Position numbers and translations under genes: made by a program
The notes under the pieces: model-generated
What the model saw: only the letters and a program-made list of their open reading frames with translations
What the model was told of the DNA's origin: nothing
Databases searched by the model: none
In this document: positions 1 through 5,740 of the stretch, piece by piece
How the letters are laid out: every line of letters begins with the position of its first letter
Position numbering within the stretch: the first letter of the stretch is position 1
Assembly: GCA_029244465.1 (NCBI GenBank)
Contig: JAQWQN010000241.1
Location: forward strand, 1-5,740
Source of the DNA: Pseudomonadales bacterium
Lineage (GTDB): Bacteria; Pseudomonadota; Gammaproteobacteria; Pseudomonadales; Azotimanducaceae
DNA: 5,740 bases
Reading direction: 5' to 3'

Positions 1-42
1 TTTATAAGGGGTAAGGGGCTCAGCCAAGCGGCCAGCCGGGTT

Positions 43-62
43 GATCAATTTGCCTATTGATC
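43..62. repeat. Small perfect inverted repeat after the acidic-protein gene
   Basis: Seven-base arms GATCAAT (43-49) and ATTGATC (56-62) are perfectly complementary around a six-base loop. The repeat begins about ten bases past the stop codon of the minus-strand gene at 72-434, so it could form a 3'-end hairpin on that transcript. The stem is A/T-rich and no U-tract follows in either direction, so it is not a textbook intrinsic terminator. The rest of positions 1-71 holds nothing I can identify. A plus-strand frame is open from the left edge to a TGA at 58-60, which could be the last 19 codons of a convergent gene, but this is too short to judge. Confidence 0.3.
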
Positions 63-71
63 TGGAGGCCC

Positions 72-434
72 TTAATCAATTCCGCCGGTAAATTGGCCGT
101 AAAAGGGATCTTCCGCAAGCGCATTGCGGCGACCATCCGCATCGACGTTGTCCAAATGATTCCACAATAAGTTTTGGCCTAGATCTGCTTCCTCGAGCGG
201 ATTACCGAGACAATAGTCGATAACTTCAGCGTCTTCCTTGATGATCATGTCAAAGGGCAGTCCTGTGAGCACATCGATCACATCCCGCACAAGCGCATCA
301 TCCGATCTGCCAACTTCACTCTCTTTATCTTTCGCGTCTAACGCCCACTTCCAGACCGCTTCCGGTTCGATAGCGCCCGACAGCCACTGCTCAATTATCG
401 ATTTGGTTTCTATCCTTGAGGTCATCCCTGGCAC
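72..434 (-). CDS. Small acidic cytoplasmic protein of unknown function
   Basis: I do not recognise a named family. The 120-residue product is strongly acidic (about 26 Asp/Glu against 10 Lys/Arg) and has no signal peptide or membrane segment, so it should be cytoplasmic and soluble. Residues 8-31 form a probable helical segment with a WLSGAIEP..VWKWA pattern. This resembles small acidic helical proteins that often sit beside toxin, immunity or regulatory genes, but that likeness is only impressionistic. A second predicted helical block with an LPFDMIIKED turn spans about 47-75. The longest frame starts at GTG (432-434). An in-frame ATG three codons on (423-425) would give 117 residues and is equally plausible, since neither has a clean Shine-Dalgarno site. 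The gene diverges from the hydrolase operon and has a good upstream promoter, which supports it being real. The plus-strand frame overlapping 238-441 is better explained as a shadow. Confidence 0.72.
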   Translation of the reverse strand: MPGMTSRIETKSIIEQWLSGAIEPEAVWKWALDAKDKESEVGRSDDALVRDVIDVLTGLPFDMIIKEDAEVIDYCLGNPLEEADLGQNLLWNHLDNVDADGRRNALAEDPFYGQFTGGID

Positions 435-438
435 TCAC

Positions 439-468
439 TAAACATGTAGAATCAGGCTACATCATAAA
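439..468 (+). promoter_or_regulatory. Weak promoter candidate for the hydrolase operon
   Basis: TAAACA (439-444; 4 of 6 to the -35 consensus) and CATAAA (463-468; 4 of 6 to the -10 consensus) are 18 bases apart, predicting a start near 475, immediately at the ribosome binding site. An alternative is TTGAGG (416-421) with TAAACA (439-444) as a poor -10, giving a start near 451. Neither is strong. The operon's promoter must lie in or just upstream of this short spacer unless it is inside the divergent gene. A weak core promoter beside a dyad would fit activation by a regulator, but this is inference. Confidence 0.2.
444..462. promoter_or_regulatory. Candidate operator: dyad in the divergent spacer
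   Basis: A perfect six-base inverted repeat, ATGTAG (444-449) and CTACAT (457-462), is separated by seven bases. The arm centres are about 13 bases apart, a geometry compatible with a dimeric repressor or activator. It overlaps the last bases of the minus-strand -10 box and its expected start point, and lies within the spacer of the weaker plus-strand promoter candidate. That placement is what an operator controlling both divergent transcripts would have. No regulator gene is visible in the window, and a six-base repeat can arise by chance. Confidence 0.35.
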
Positions 469-489
469 AACTAGGGGAGGACATGTCGA
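461..489 (-). promoter_or_regulatory. Sigma70-like promoter of the acidic-protein gene
   Basis: On the minus strand a -35 box TCGACA (489-484; 5 of 6 consensus) is followed after exactly 17 bases by a -10 box TATGAT (466-461; 5 of 6 consensus). Transcription would begin near 454, leaving a leader of about 20-30 bases before the GTG or ATG start. The -35 box overlaps the start codons of the divergent lipoprotein gene, so RNA polymerase bound here would collide with the start region of that operon. This is read from the sequence by consensus match; activity is inferred. Confidence 0.5.
473..480 (+). promoter_or_regulatory. Strong ribosome binding site that decides the lipoprotein start
   Basis: AGGGGAGG at 473-480 is a strong Shine-Dalgarno sequence. 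It lies only two bases before the ATG at 483 but eight bases before the in-frame ATG at 489. Normal spacing therefore favours 489 as the working start codon. A third in-frame ATG at 516 would give a compact classic lipoprotein signal but lacks a comparable site. Confidence 0.7.
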
Positions 490-2498
490 TGTACGCTGCT
501 AAGAATATTGCGACGATGCGACTCACTATCGGTCTTGCCCTGGGCACACTCTTGACCCTGGCCGGCTGTGCCGAAACGCCGAGCACTGAAATGGAAACAG
601 CCAAAAATGCCGGATCCGAACTCGCAATTGCAGCGCCTGCCGGTATCGAGGCACTGGGCAAGGGTTGGCACACGATCGAACCCGAAAGAGATACCGTGTG
701 TTCCGATGGCTCACCGTATCGTTTCTTCGTGCGTCCGGGTGATCCAGAAAAGCTGTTGTTCTATCTGCAAGGCGGGGGCGGTTGCGCCGATAGAGAACGT
801 TGCGATCCCGAAATGCAGCCAACCTACAAACGCACAATTCCTGCAAGCGAGCAACCTCGCTTCAGTGGTATTTTCAACTTCAATCATCCGAACAACCCGT
901 TTCTCAAGCATAGCGTCGTGATGGCGCCATACTGCACTGGCGACGTACACATTGGCGCGATAGATCGTGTCTATAAAGCGGTGGCAGACGGGCAAACCCC
1001 CTTGACGATTCATCATCAAGGCCGCACTAACGTGCAAGCGGTCCTTGATTGGACCTACGAGCACATTACCGCGCCGCAAAACATTTTTGTCACAGGCTCG
1101 TCTGCCGGTTCCATTCCATCACCACTCTATGCATCCATCCTTGCTTCGCACTACCCGGATGCACAATTGGCCCAGCTAGGCGATGGTTCAGGCGGATATC
1201 GCGGTATGGCAGAAACGCGAGAAAGCCGAGACGTCTGGGGTACGTTTAGCTATCTAAAAGAAGAACCCGGCTTCGCTGACGAGTTATCGGCTAACTTTAA
1301 CTACGAGCGCCTTTACATCGCGGCAGCCAGAGCGAATCCAGATATTTTGTTTGCACAATATGATGCCGCAGAAGACGCGGTGCAGAAACGCTTTTTAAGC
1401 TACGCAGGTATCTCAGAAGGCAGCCTTTTGCCCAGTCTGGAGGCAAACCATGTCGACATCCGAGCCGCCGTATCGAATTTCAGAACCTTTATCGCCGGCG
1501 GTCCGTCCCATACCGTTTTACTTCGACCGCAGTTCTATACGTTTGCCGCAAATGGCGTGTCAATTAGAGATTGGGTCACGGACTTAGTCGCACATAAGCC
1601 TGTAAAAAACGTAAAATGTTCCGACTGCGCCAACGAAGAGTTTACCGGACCAGGCATTCCCGCGGCCATGCAACCTCTATGGGATAACTGGGAGGACCCA
1701 AAAACTCAATACATCGAACCGTTCAAAATTTTTGACAACCTCTACTATGTTGGTATCGATTGGGTCGCCGCCTATCTACTCGTCAGCAGCGATGGCTTAA
1801 TCCTCATTGATTCCCTCTACGGTCAATGGCTACAACCGCTTGTGGGCAACATACGCAAGCTCGGTTTTGATCCGAACGACATTAAATACCTAATCAACAC
1901 GCACGGTCACTTCGATCACGCGGGCGGATCTGCATTGTTCCAGCACAACTTCGGCGCGCGGGTCGTCATGACCGAAGAAGATTGGCAAATCGCACAAACG
2001 GTCCCTGACCTCGCGCAGTACTACAATTCTATCCCCACCCGCGACATCGTCGCCCACGATGGTGATTCAGTCGTTTTAGGCGACACCCGAGTCGATCTAT
2101 TCAACACGCCGGGACACACGACCGGCGTGCTGACACTGCGCTACCAGGTCAAAGATGGAGAAGACTCACACACCGCAGTCACGCTCGGCGGAGTAGGCTT
2201 AAACTTCCGCGGCGTTGAGCGCACCGAAACATACATCAAGAGCTATGAACGCCTGCAAGCAGTGCAAGAGGGGGTCGCCGTGAGCCTGCCAAACCACGCA
2301 GAGATGGGCGATGTCTTCCAGCGCGCGGCTCTTTTAGCATCCCGCAAAGCAGGTGCGCCACACCCCTTCGTCGACCCAGATGGCTATCAAGCCAGCCTTG
2401 CCCAACTCATATCTAACGCCAAGATCAAGTTGCAAGGGGAAAAGGATGGCACTGCTGCGGACCCACTTACAGAACTAACAAAAGCAATCAGTCAATAG
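489..2498 (+). CDS. Lipoprotein fusing Notum/pectinacetylesterase-type hydrolase to metallo-beta-lactamase-fold domain
   Basis: Numbering is from the ATG at 489 (669 residues); an ATG at 483 adds two. Residues 10-27 are a lipoprotein signal: Met-Arg, a hydrophobic stretch, then LAGC with Cys27 as the lipidation site. No Asp follows the Cys, so outer-membrane sorting is likely. Residues about 50-370 match the pectinacetylesterase/Notum fold. They show an oxyanion-hole segment QGGGGC (94-99), a nucleophile elbow GSSAG with Ser205, an Asp in AQYDAAEDAVQ (Asp292), and a His in GGPSHTVLLRP (His341), so the triad is complete. After a linker with a CSDC pair (377-380), residues about 408-608 form a metallo-beta-lactamase-fold domain. 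Its ligands are HGHFDH (His472, His474, Asp476, His477), PGH (His543) and PNH (His603). The position where glyoxalase-type members carry a bridging Asp is LGG here, and the spacing resembles subclass B3. Each half alone is a normal-length enzyme, so this is a genuine fusion in one open frame. The substrate is unknown: carboxyl-ester or lactone hydrolysis is likely, while pectin or beta-lactam activity cannot be claimed. Confidence 0.88.
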   Translation: MYAAKNIATMRLTIGLALGTLLTLAGCAETPSTEMETAKNAGSELAIAAPAGIEALGKGWHTIEPERDTVCSDGSPYRFFVRPGDPEKLLFYLQGGGGCADRERCDPEMQPTYKRTIPASEQPRFSGIFNFNHPNNPFLKHSVVMAPYCTGDVHIGAIDRVYKAVADGQTPLTIHHQGRTNVQAVLDWTYEHITAPQNIFVTGSSAGSIPSPLYASILASHYPDAQLAQLGDGSGGYRGMAETRESRDVWGTFSYLKEEPGFADELSANFNYERLYIAAARANPDILFAQYDAAEDAVQKRFLSYAGISEGSLLPSLEANHVDIRAAVSNFRTFIAGGPSHTVLLRPQFYTFAANGVSIRDWVTDLVAHKPVKNVKCSDCANEEFTGPGIPAAMQPLWDNWEDPKTQYIEPFKIFDNLYYVGIDWVAAYLLVSSDGLILIDSLYGQWLQPLVGNIRKLGFDPNDIKYLINTHGHFDHAGGSALFQHNFGARVVMTEEDWQIAQTVPDLAQYYNSIPTRDIVAHDGDSVVLGDTRVDLFNTPGHTTGVLTLRYQVKDGEDSHTAVTLGGVGLNFRGVERTETYIKSYERLQAVQEGVAVSLPNHAEMGDVFQRAALLASRKAGAPHPFVDPDGYQASLAQLISNAKIKLQGEKDGTAADPLTELTKAISQ

Positions 2499-2501
2499 GA
2501 G
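2497..2501 (+). promoter_or_regulatory. Ribosome binding site overlapping the upstream stop codon
   Basis: AGGAG at 2497-2501 overlaps the TAG stop (2496-2498) of the hydrolase fusion and stands six bases before the ATG at 2508. Overlap of stop codon and ribosome binding site is a sign of translational coupling and of cotranscription of the two genes. Confidence 0.75.
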
Positions 2502-2507
2502 CGCGCA

Positions 2508-3632
2508 ATGGACTTCGGATTATTCATGTACTGCACCATCGGACGCCGTCACGAACTCGAAAAAGGGATGGCTGGTCGCAGCAATGAACTCTACCAACGT
2601 ATGTTGAATGAGATCGCTCAGTATGCCACCTTCGCAGATGAAGCCGGTTATTTTGGCTTCGGTCATCCAGAGCATCACCTTCAGATAGAAGGGTTCGAGA
2701 TTTCCAATGATCCTTGTTTGATGGCCATGTGGCTCGGACAGCACACAAAGCGAATGAAGATTATCACTTGCGGGTTCGTCTCAACTACTAACAATCCCCT
2801 GCAAGTTGCTGAAAAAATAACGACGTTGGACCACATGTTAGGCGGTCGCTTCGGAGTGGGTCTAGTTCGAGGCTACCAAGCCCGCTGGGTTGAAAACTAC
2901 AAGGTAAAACCTGAACTGAATGCAGTTGGACCCTGGAATGCCAAGGGCCCAGAGGATGATCTCAATCGCGAGTACTTTTCCGAGTTCGTCGATATCGTTG
3001 TCAAAGCTCTTGGTCAGGAGACTCTGCAGCACCGTGGCAAATTCTGGAACTTTCCACCAGAAGGTTTCGTTAATCCACATGATCACCCGGTGTACGTAAA
3101 TTACGGCGATGGCGTACGCGAGAATATGGCAGTTGAATCGGTTGGCATTGCACCAGGCCCTTACCAAACTGACATTCCGTTATACGGAGGCTTCTCGCAG
3201 AGTTTGACCACGGCTAAGTTTTGGGCGAAATACAAGGGTCGGCCTATCATCCTGACGAGCAACGTCGAATTCCTGCAGATGCTTTGGAAAGAGTGGACAG
3301 AAGAAGCAAAACAACATGGACACGACGTCGAGCCAGGAGACCAGGCCTGTTGGGGTGGCGTAATGATCTGCGCTGAGACCGACGCTAAGGCACAGAAGCT
3401 GTTCGAAGACTATGAGTGGTTTTGGAAGACATGGCCAACGCCTTTTGGTCAAGGCATGCCAGGTCTGTTAGTGGGTTCTCCTGACACGCTCAATAAACGT
3501 ATCGACGAGGTGAGCCGCGCGGTACCTATCAAGGAGTCTTTCTTGTTAATCCCTCAGGGATTACACACGCCAAATGAACTGTTAGGGTCGCTCGACCTTT
3601 TCGCCCGCAAGGTGATGCCGAATCACGGCTAA
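2508..3632 (+). CDS. LLM-class flavin-dependent monooxygenase (luciferase-like)
   Basis: The 374-residue product is a full-length member of the bacterial luciferase-like family: TIM-barrel enzymes that use reduced flavin (FMNH2 or F420 in relatives) and O2 to oxygenate small organic compounds. Signs are the N-terminal beta-strand MDFGLFM, the ADEAGYFGFGHPEHH segment (43-57) equivalent to the EHH region of luciferases, NPLQVAEKITTLDHMLGGRF (96-115), the family hallmark, followed by GVGLVRGY (116-123), and the C-terminal LVGSPDTLNKRIDE (321-334) and LFARKVMP (364-371). No signal peptide is present, so it is cytoplasmic. It starts nine bases after the hydrolase fusion, with its ribosome binding site overlapping that stop, so the two are one operon. 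The family includes alkanal, alkane, type II Baeyer-Villiger and nitrilotriacetate-type monooxygenases; the sequence does not tell me which substrate applies. No separate flavin reductase gene is visible nearby, so reduced flavin would have to come from elsewhere. Confidence 0.9.
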   Translation: MDFGLFMYCTIGRRHELEKGMAGRSNELYQRMLNEIAQYATFADEAGYFGFGHPEHHLQIEGFEISNDPCLMAMWLGQHTKRMKIITCGFVSTTNNPLQVAEKITTLDHMLGGRFGVGLVRGYQARWVENYKVKPELNAVGPWNAKGPEDDLNREYFSEFVDIVVKALGQETLQHRGKFWNFPPEGFVNPHDHPVYVNYGDGVRENMAVESVGIAPGPYQTDIPLYGGFSQSLTTAKFWAKYKGRPIILTSNVEFLQMLWKEWTEEAKQHGHDVEPGDQACWGGVMICAETDAKAQKLFEDYEWFWKTWPTPFGQGMPGLLVGSPDTLNKRIDEVSRAVPIKESFLLIPQGLHTPNELLGSLDLFARKVMPNHG

Positions 3633-3651
3633 CCTTGTTTGAACTAAAACA

Positions 3652-3675
3652 GCTGCCGACAATCGAACGGACAGC
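3652..3675 (+). repeat. Imperfect hairpin between the monooxygenase and secreted-protein genes
   Basis: GCTGCCG (3652-3658) can pair with CGG-A-CAGC (3668-3675), giving seven base pairs with one bulged A and a nine-base loop. It lies 20 bases after the monooxygenase stop. No U-tract follows, so it is not a convincing terminator. It could partly attenuate or stabilise the transcript, or be chance. It leaves open whether the next gene is on the same transcript. Confidence 0.2.
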
Positions 3676-3704
3676 GATCACTGCAAGGAACGGGCCTTAG
3701 GCAA

Positions 3705-4304
3705 ATGCAACCATTACCAATACACCTCGATATCATTGTTGCGCTGACTTTAAGTTTCTTTGCTGTTGCTGCACCAGCAAATGACTTTGCACTAGAAGGT
3801 CGGTGGCAGCTCAATCTCGAAGAGTCCGACAAAATCGCTGTCACGTACAAAGAAGGCTCCGGGACCGGGCGCAGAAACCTCCTGCAGAGAGGTACCGTTT
3901 CCATCAGCGGGCTACCTCTACCTTCTCTGGGTGGACGCATCCCGTCTCAGTCGAACCTCGCACCCAAAAACCCTGCCGTTCTAGTCTGTAATGTGATGGC
4001 AATCGAGACGAATGGTAATCGGCTAACGTTAATCTACGACGACAGCGACCGGGAAATCATGCGCAAAGGTGATTATCGAGGGAGAACCAGCGAATGGAAC
4101 GACAAAGGCATCCGCCAGAGCTACAAAACACCAGATCGCAAAGTGACGAAAACATGGTCGATGCGCAAAGATGGACGACTGCTCGTAGAGGTCAAACTCA
4201 ATCCGCCAAAAGACCGCGCACGGACCTACAAACGCGTTTTTGATATCGTCAGGCACGCCCCCAAACCATCAACCGCGACGTCCATGCCCAACGAATCCGG
4301 CTAA
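3705..4304 (+). CDS. Secreted/periplasmic protein of unknown function, beta-rich
   Basis: The 199-residue product begins with a Sec signal peptide: a hydrophobic segment at about 9-23 ending in AVAAPA, with cleavage likely after Ala25. The mature part starts LEGRWQLNLEESDKI (30-44), an opening reminiscent of small lipocalin-like or beta-sandwich domains. It then has alternating short strands, notably NRLTLIYDDSDREI (105-118), RGDYRG-like KGDYRG (121-126), RQSYKT (137-142) and LLVEVKLNPPKDR (159-171) with YKRVFD (175-180). This strand order recurs in uncharacterised proteobacterial periplasmic proteins, but I cannot name the family or a function. It has one Cys (95), no lipobox and no catalytic motif. 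The ATG at 3705 is the only sensible start, although its ribosome binding site is poor: AAGGA is 15 bases upstream and TTAGG is only three. It follows the monooxygenase by 72 bases on the same strand and may be a trailing operon member. Confidence 0.75.
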   Translation: MQPLPIHLDIIVALTLSFFAVAAPANDFALEGRWQLNLEESDKIAVTYKEGSGTGRRNLLQRGTVSISGLPLPSLGGRIPSQSNLAPKNPAVLVCNVMAIETNGNRLTLIYDDSDREIMRKGDYRGRTSEWNDKGIRQSYKTPDRKVTKTWSMRKDGRLLVEVKLNPPKDRARTYKRVFDIVRHAPKPSTATSMPNESG

Positions 4305-4681
4305 AAAGGCCGTAGCGACTATCCGCTTTGCACGGTTACCTTGAGGCACATATCCAAGCGAGCATAAGCATCCACACTACCCCTAAAAGCTCTTCGCGAC
4401 TATAGAGAGGACACCACACAATCCGCGCGCAACTCGCCTCTCGGGACACTTTCATCGCGCCGCTGTGCCAGTGGTCTTTGTTCATGGGATATACCAGCAA
4501 CACTGACGGAAAAACTTGCTGCAGCGGGCGGTTTTCGCCAGTTTACACTTAAAAAGTTGATACACGCCCAACCCACATCAGACTGCCAAATATCTAAGTT
4601 TTCACGTTGAAGACAGGGACAATCGACCCCTATGGATAGTGCACCCAACTCTCTATCAATGTTAAAGATACCGTCCACGAC
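4305..4681. other. Gene-free stretch between convergent genes
   Basis: This 377-base stretch separates the plus-strand secreted-protein gene from the convergent glutamate-synthase-like gene. I see no RNA gene, insertion-sequence end or strong terminator. Weak structures are CGGC/GCCG around the upstream stop (4298-4312, A-rich loop), GAGAGG/CCTCTC (4405-4410 and 4437-4442, 26-base loop) and GGCG/CGCC (4527-4530 and 4536-4539). None is followed by a U-tract. Frames are open on both strands over about 4366-4678, but the plus frame has no start codon, and the minus frame (GTG at 4678, 92 residues) has no ribosome binding site and an amino-acid make-up unlike a real protein. It may be intergenic or the eroded remains of a gene. 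Confidence 0.5.
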
Positions 4682-5740
4682 TTAGGCAGAACCTCTCTCA
4701 GGATAGAGTTCATCCACGGGTTTCGACGAACCATCCTCTTGGACAATTCTACAGTGCAAACGTTTTAACCCACGAGCCTCAGGTACACCACACGAGTGCG
4801 CGATGGTACCGACTTCCTTACGCACAGATTTTGCATACTGGTATACCCTTTCGGTCTTGTCGCTAATATCGAGTCCCCGCTGTAGCTTTTTATCATGTGT
4901 GGTTATCCCAGTCGGGCAGGTGTTTTTATTGCATTGCAACGCCTGTATGCATCCCAATGAGAACATGAAGCCCCTCGCAGTTACCGCAAAATCAGCGCCG
5001 ACGCACAATGCCCAGGCGACCTGGCCAGGGGTTATCAGCTTGCCGCTGGCAACCACATAAATCCTGTCCTTTAGTTCATATTTTTTCAAGATGTCTACCA
5101 CTAGCGGCAAACTTTCCTTGAGCGGCAAGCCCATGTAATCGATAAGGCTGGCCGGTGCGGCACCCGTACCACCATCCGCCGAGTCTATCGTAATGAAATC
5201 GGGAGCATGCTTTATGCCTCGTTCGTGAATCTTTTCGCACATCTCTTCGATCCAACCATGGGTCCCAACAACCGCCTTAAACCCTGTCGGCTTGCCTGTC
5301 ACAGAGCGTACGCGACCGATCATATCGAGGAGGTCATCGGCGCAATCAATCTCTGGGTGTCGATTTGGACTAATCGAATCCTCACCAACGCGGATAAAAC
5401 GAATTTTCGCGATCTCTTCAGTCACCTTCTCTCCAGGAAGGATACCGCCTTTGCCTGGCTTAGCGCCCTGGCTCAGCTTAATCTCGAACATACGGACTTG
5501 GTCGTGAGCGGCTGCTTCGCGTAAGCGCTTGTCGCTCATCAAACCACTTTCATCGCGCACACCATATTTCGCCGTACCAATTTGATGAACAATGTCAGCA
5601 CCACCCTCGAGGTGCCAAGGGGATAAAGCACCCTCGCCCGTGTTCATCCAAATGCCAGCCTTCTTGGCGCCGCGAGATAGCGCCAACACTGCCGGTTTTG
5701 AGATGGCACCGTAACTCATGCCGGATATATGAAAGATGGA
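4682..5740 (-). CDS. Glutamate-synthase-like FMN/Fe-S protein (GltB2 type), N-terminus outside the window
   Basis: The frame is open to the right edge. The seven codons before the first internal Met (5717-5719) read SIFHISG, directly continuing into MSYGAISKPA, a conserved core strand of the family, so that Met is not the start and the gene is 5'-truncated by the window. Numbering from that Met, it shows GEGALSPWHLEGGAD (28-42), KLSQGAKPGKGGILPG (81-96), DGGTGAAP (182-189) and ASGKLITPGQ (224-233), the FMN- and substrate-binding signatures of the glutamate synthase central domain. A C-x5-C-x4-C cluster (Cys257, Cys263, Cys268), the 3Fe-4S ligand pattern, follows. The C-terminus ends shortly after, so no GltB beta-helix domain follows. 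Stand-alone relatives of roughly 500 residues usually also lack the glutaminase domain and have uncertain substrates, although glutamate synthesis or a related FMN oxidoreduction is often assumed. About 350 residues are visible. It converges on the hydrolase operon and is probably functionally separate. Confidence 0.92.
   Translation of the reverse strand, partial: SIFHISGMSYGAISKPAVLALSRGAKKAGIWMNTGEGALSPWHLEGGADIVHQIGTAKYGVRDESGLMSDKRLREAAAHDQVRMFEIKLSQGAKPGKGGILPGEKVTEEIAKIRFIRVGEDSISPNRHPEIDCADDLLDMIGRVRSVTGKPTGFKAVVGTHGWIEEMCEKIHERGIKHAPDFITIDSADGGTGAAPASLIDYMGLPLKESLPLVVDILKKYELKDRIYVVASGKLITPGQVAWALCVGADFAVTARGFMFSLGCIQALQCNKNTCPTGITTHDKKLQRGLDISDKTERVYQYAKSVRKEVGTIAHSCGVPEARGLKRLHCRIVQEDGSSKPVDELYPERGSA

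Noticed and set aside
711..1079. Minus-strand 122-codon frame inside the esterase domain
   Set aside because: It lies wholly antisense to a well-supported catalytic domain and has no recognisable protein features; it is a shadow frame.
2862..3167. Minus-strand 101-codon frame inside the monooxygenase gene
   Set aside because: It is antisense to a full-length LLM protein with intact family motifs and has no independent support.
4298..4312. CGGC/GCCG hairpin around the stop codon of the secreted-protein gene as a terminator
   Set aside because: It has only four base pairs, an A-rich loop containing the stop codon, and no following U-tract.
4315..4403. Eight-base direct repeat GCGACTAT at 4315-4322 and 4396-4403
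   Set aside because: It is too short to mean anything at this distance; no flanking inverted repeats or mobile-element ends accompany it.
4400..4678. Minus-strand 92-codon frame starting at GTG, four bases past the stop of the glutamate-synthase-like gene
   Set aside because: There is no ribosome binding site, the start is a GTG, the composition is unlike a folded protein, and no family is recognisable. Its position just after the upstream stop would allow coupling, but nothing else supports it.
5207..5524. Plus-strand 105-codon frame opposite the glutamate-synthase-like gene
   Set aside because: It overlaps conserved FMN-domain coding sequence on the other strand; it is a shadow frame.
1..5740. 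CRISPR array, tRNA/rRNA genes, transposase or phage genes
   Set aside because: No regularly spaced repeats, no tRNA-like cloverleaf and no mobile-element protein motifs were seen on either strand.

Overview
The window (about half G+C, tight gene packing, Shine-Dalgarno sites, an outer-membrane-style lipoprotein signal and Sec signals) looks like the chromosome of a Gram-negative proteobacterium. The protein styles resemble environmental or marine Gammaproteobacteria, but that placement is inference from recognition of families, not a database match.

Layout. A small acidic protein of unknown function (72-434, minus strand) is divergent from a plus-strand cluster. The spacer between them is only about 50 bases and carries a good sigma70-like promoter for the minus gene. 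An inverted repeat (444-462) overlaps its -10 and start point, which suggests a shared, regulated divergent control region. The plus-strand cluster starts with a large lipoprotein (489-2498) that fuses two unrelated hydrolases. Its N-terminal half is an alpha/beta-hydrolase of the pectinacetylesterase/Notum type with a complete Ser-Asp-His triad. Its C-terminal half is a metallo-beta-lactamase-fold domain with a B3-like metal ligand set. Nine bases downstream follows a luciferase-like (LLM class) flavin-dependent monooxygenase (2508-3632), clearly in the same operon. A secreted 199-residue protein of unrecognised function (3705-4304) comes 72 bases later and may belong to the same transcript.

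A 377-base stretch without a convincing gene (4305-4681) separates this cluster from a convergent minus-strand gene (4682 to the right edge). That gene encodes most of an FMN/3Fe-4S glutamate-synthase-like protein, and its N-terminus lies outside the window.

How they may work together. LLM enzymes oxygenate small organic molecules, and some (type II Baeyer-Villiger enzymes) make esters or lactones. The cotranscribed double hydrolase has two ester- or lactone-competent active sites. A small catabolic or detoxification module that oxygenates a substrate and hydrolyses an ester or lactone is therefore a reasonable but unproven reading. The hydrolase appears to be lipid-anchored outside the cytoplasm while the oxygenase has no signal peptide, so the two would act in different compartments. 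The glutamate-synthase-like gene is probably unrelated. The fusion protein and the compact divergent control region are the most unusual things here.
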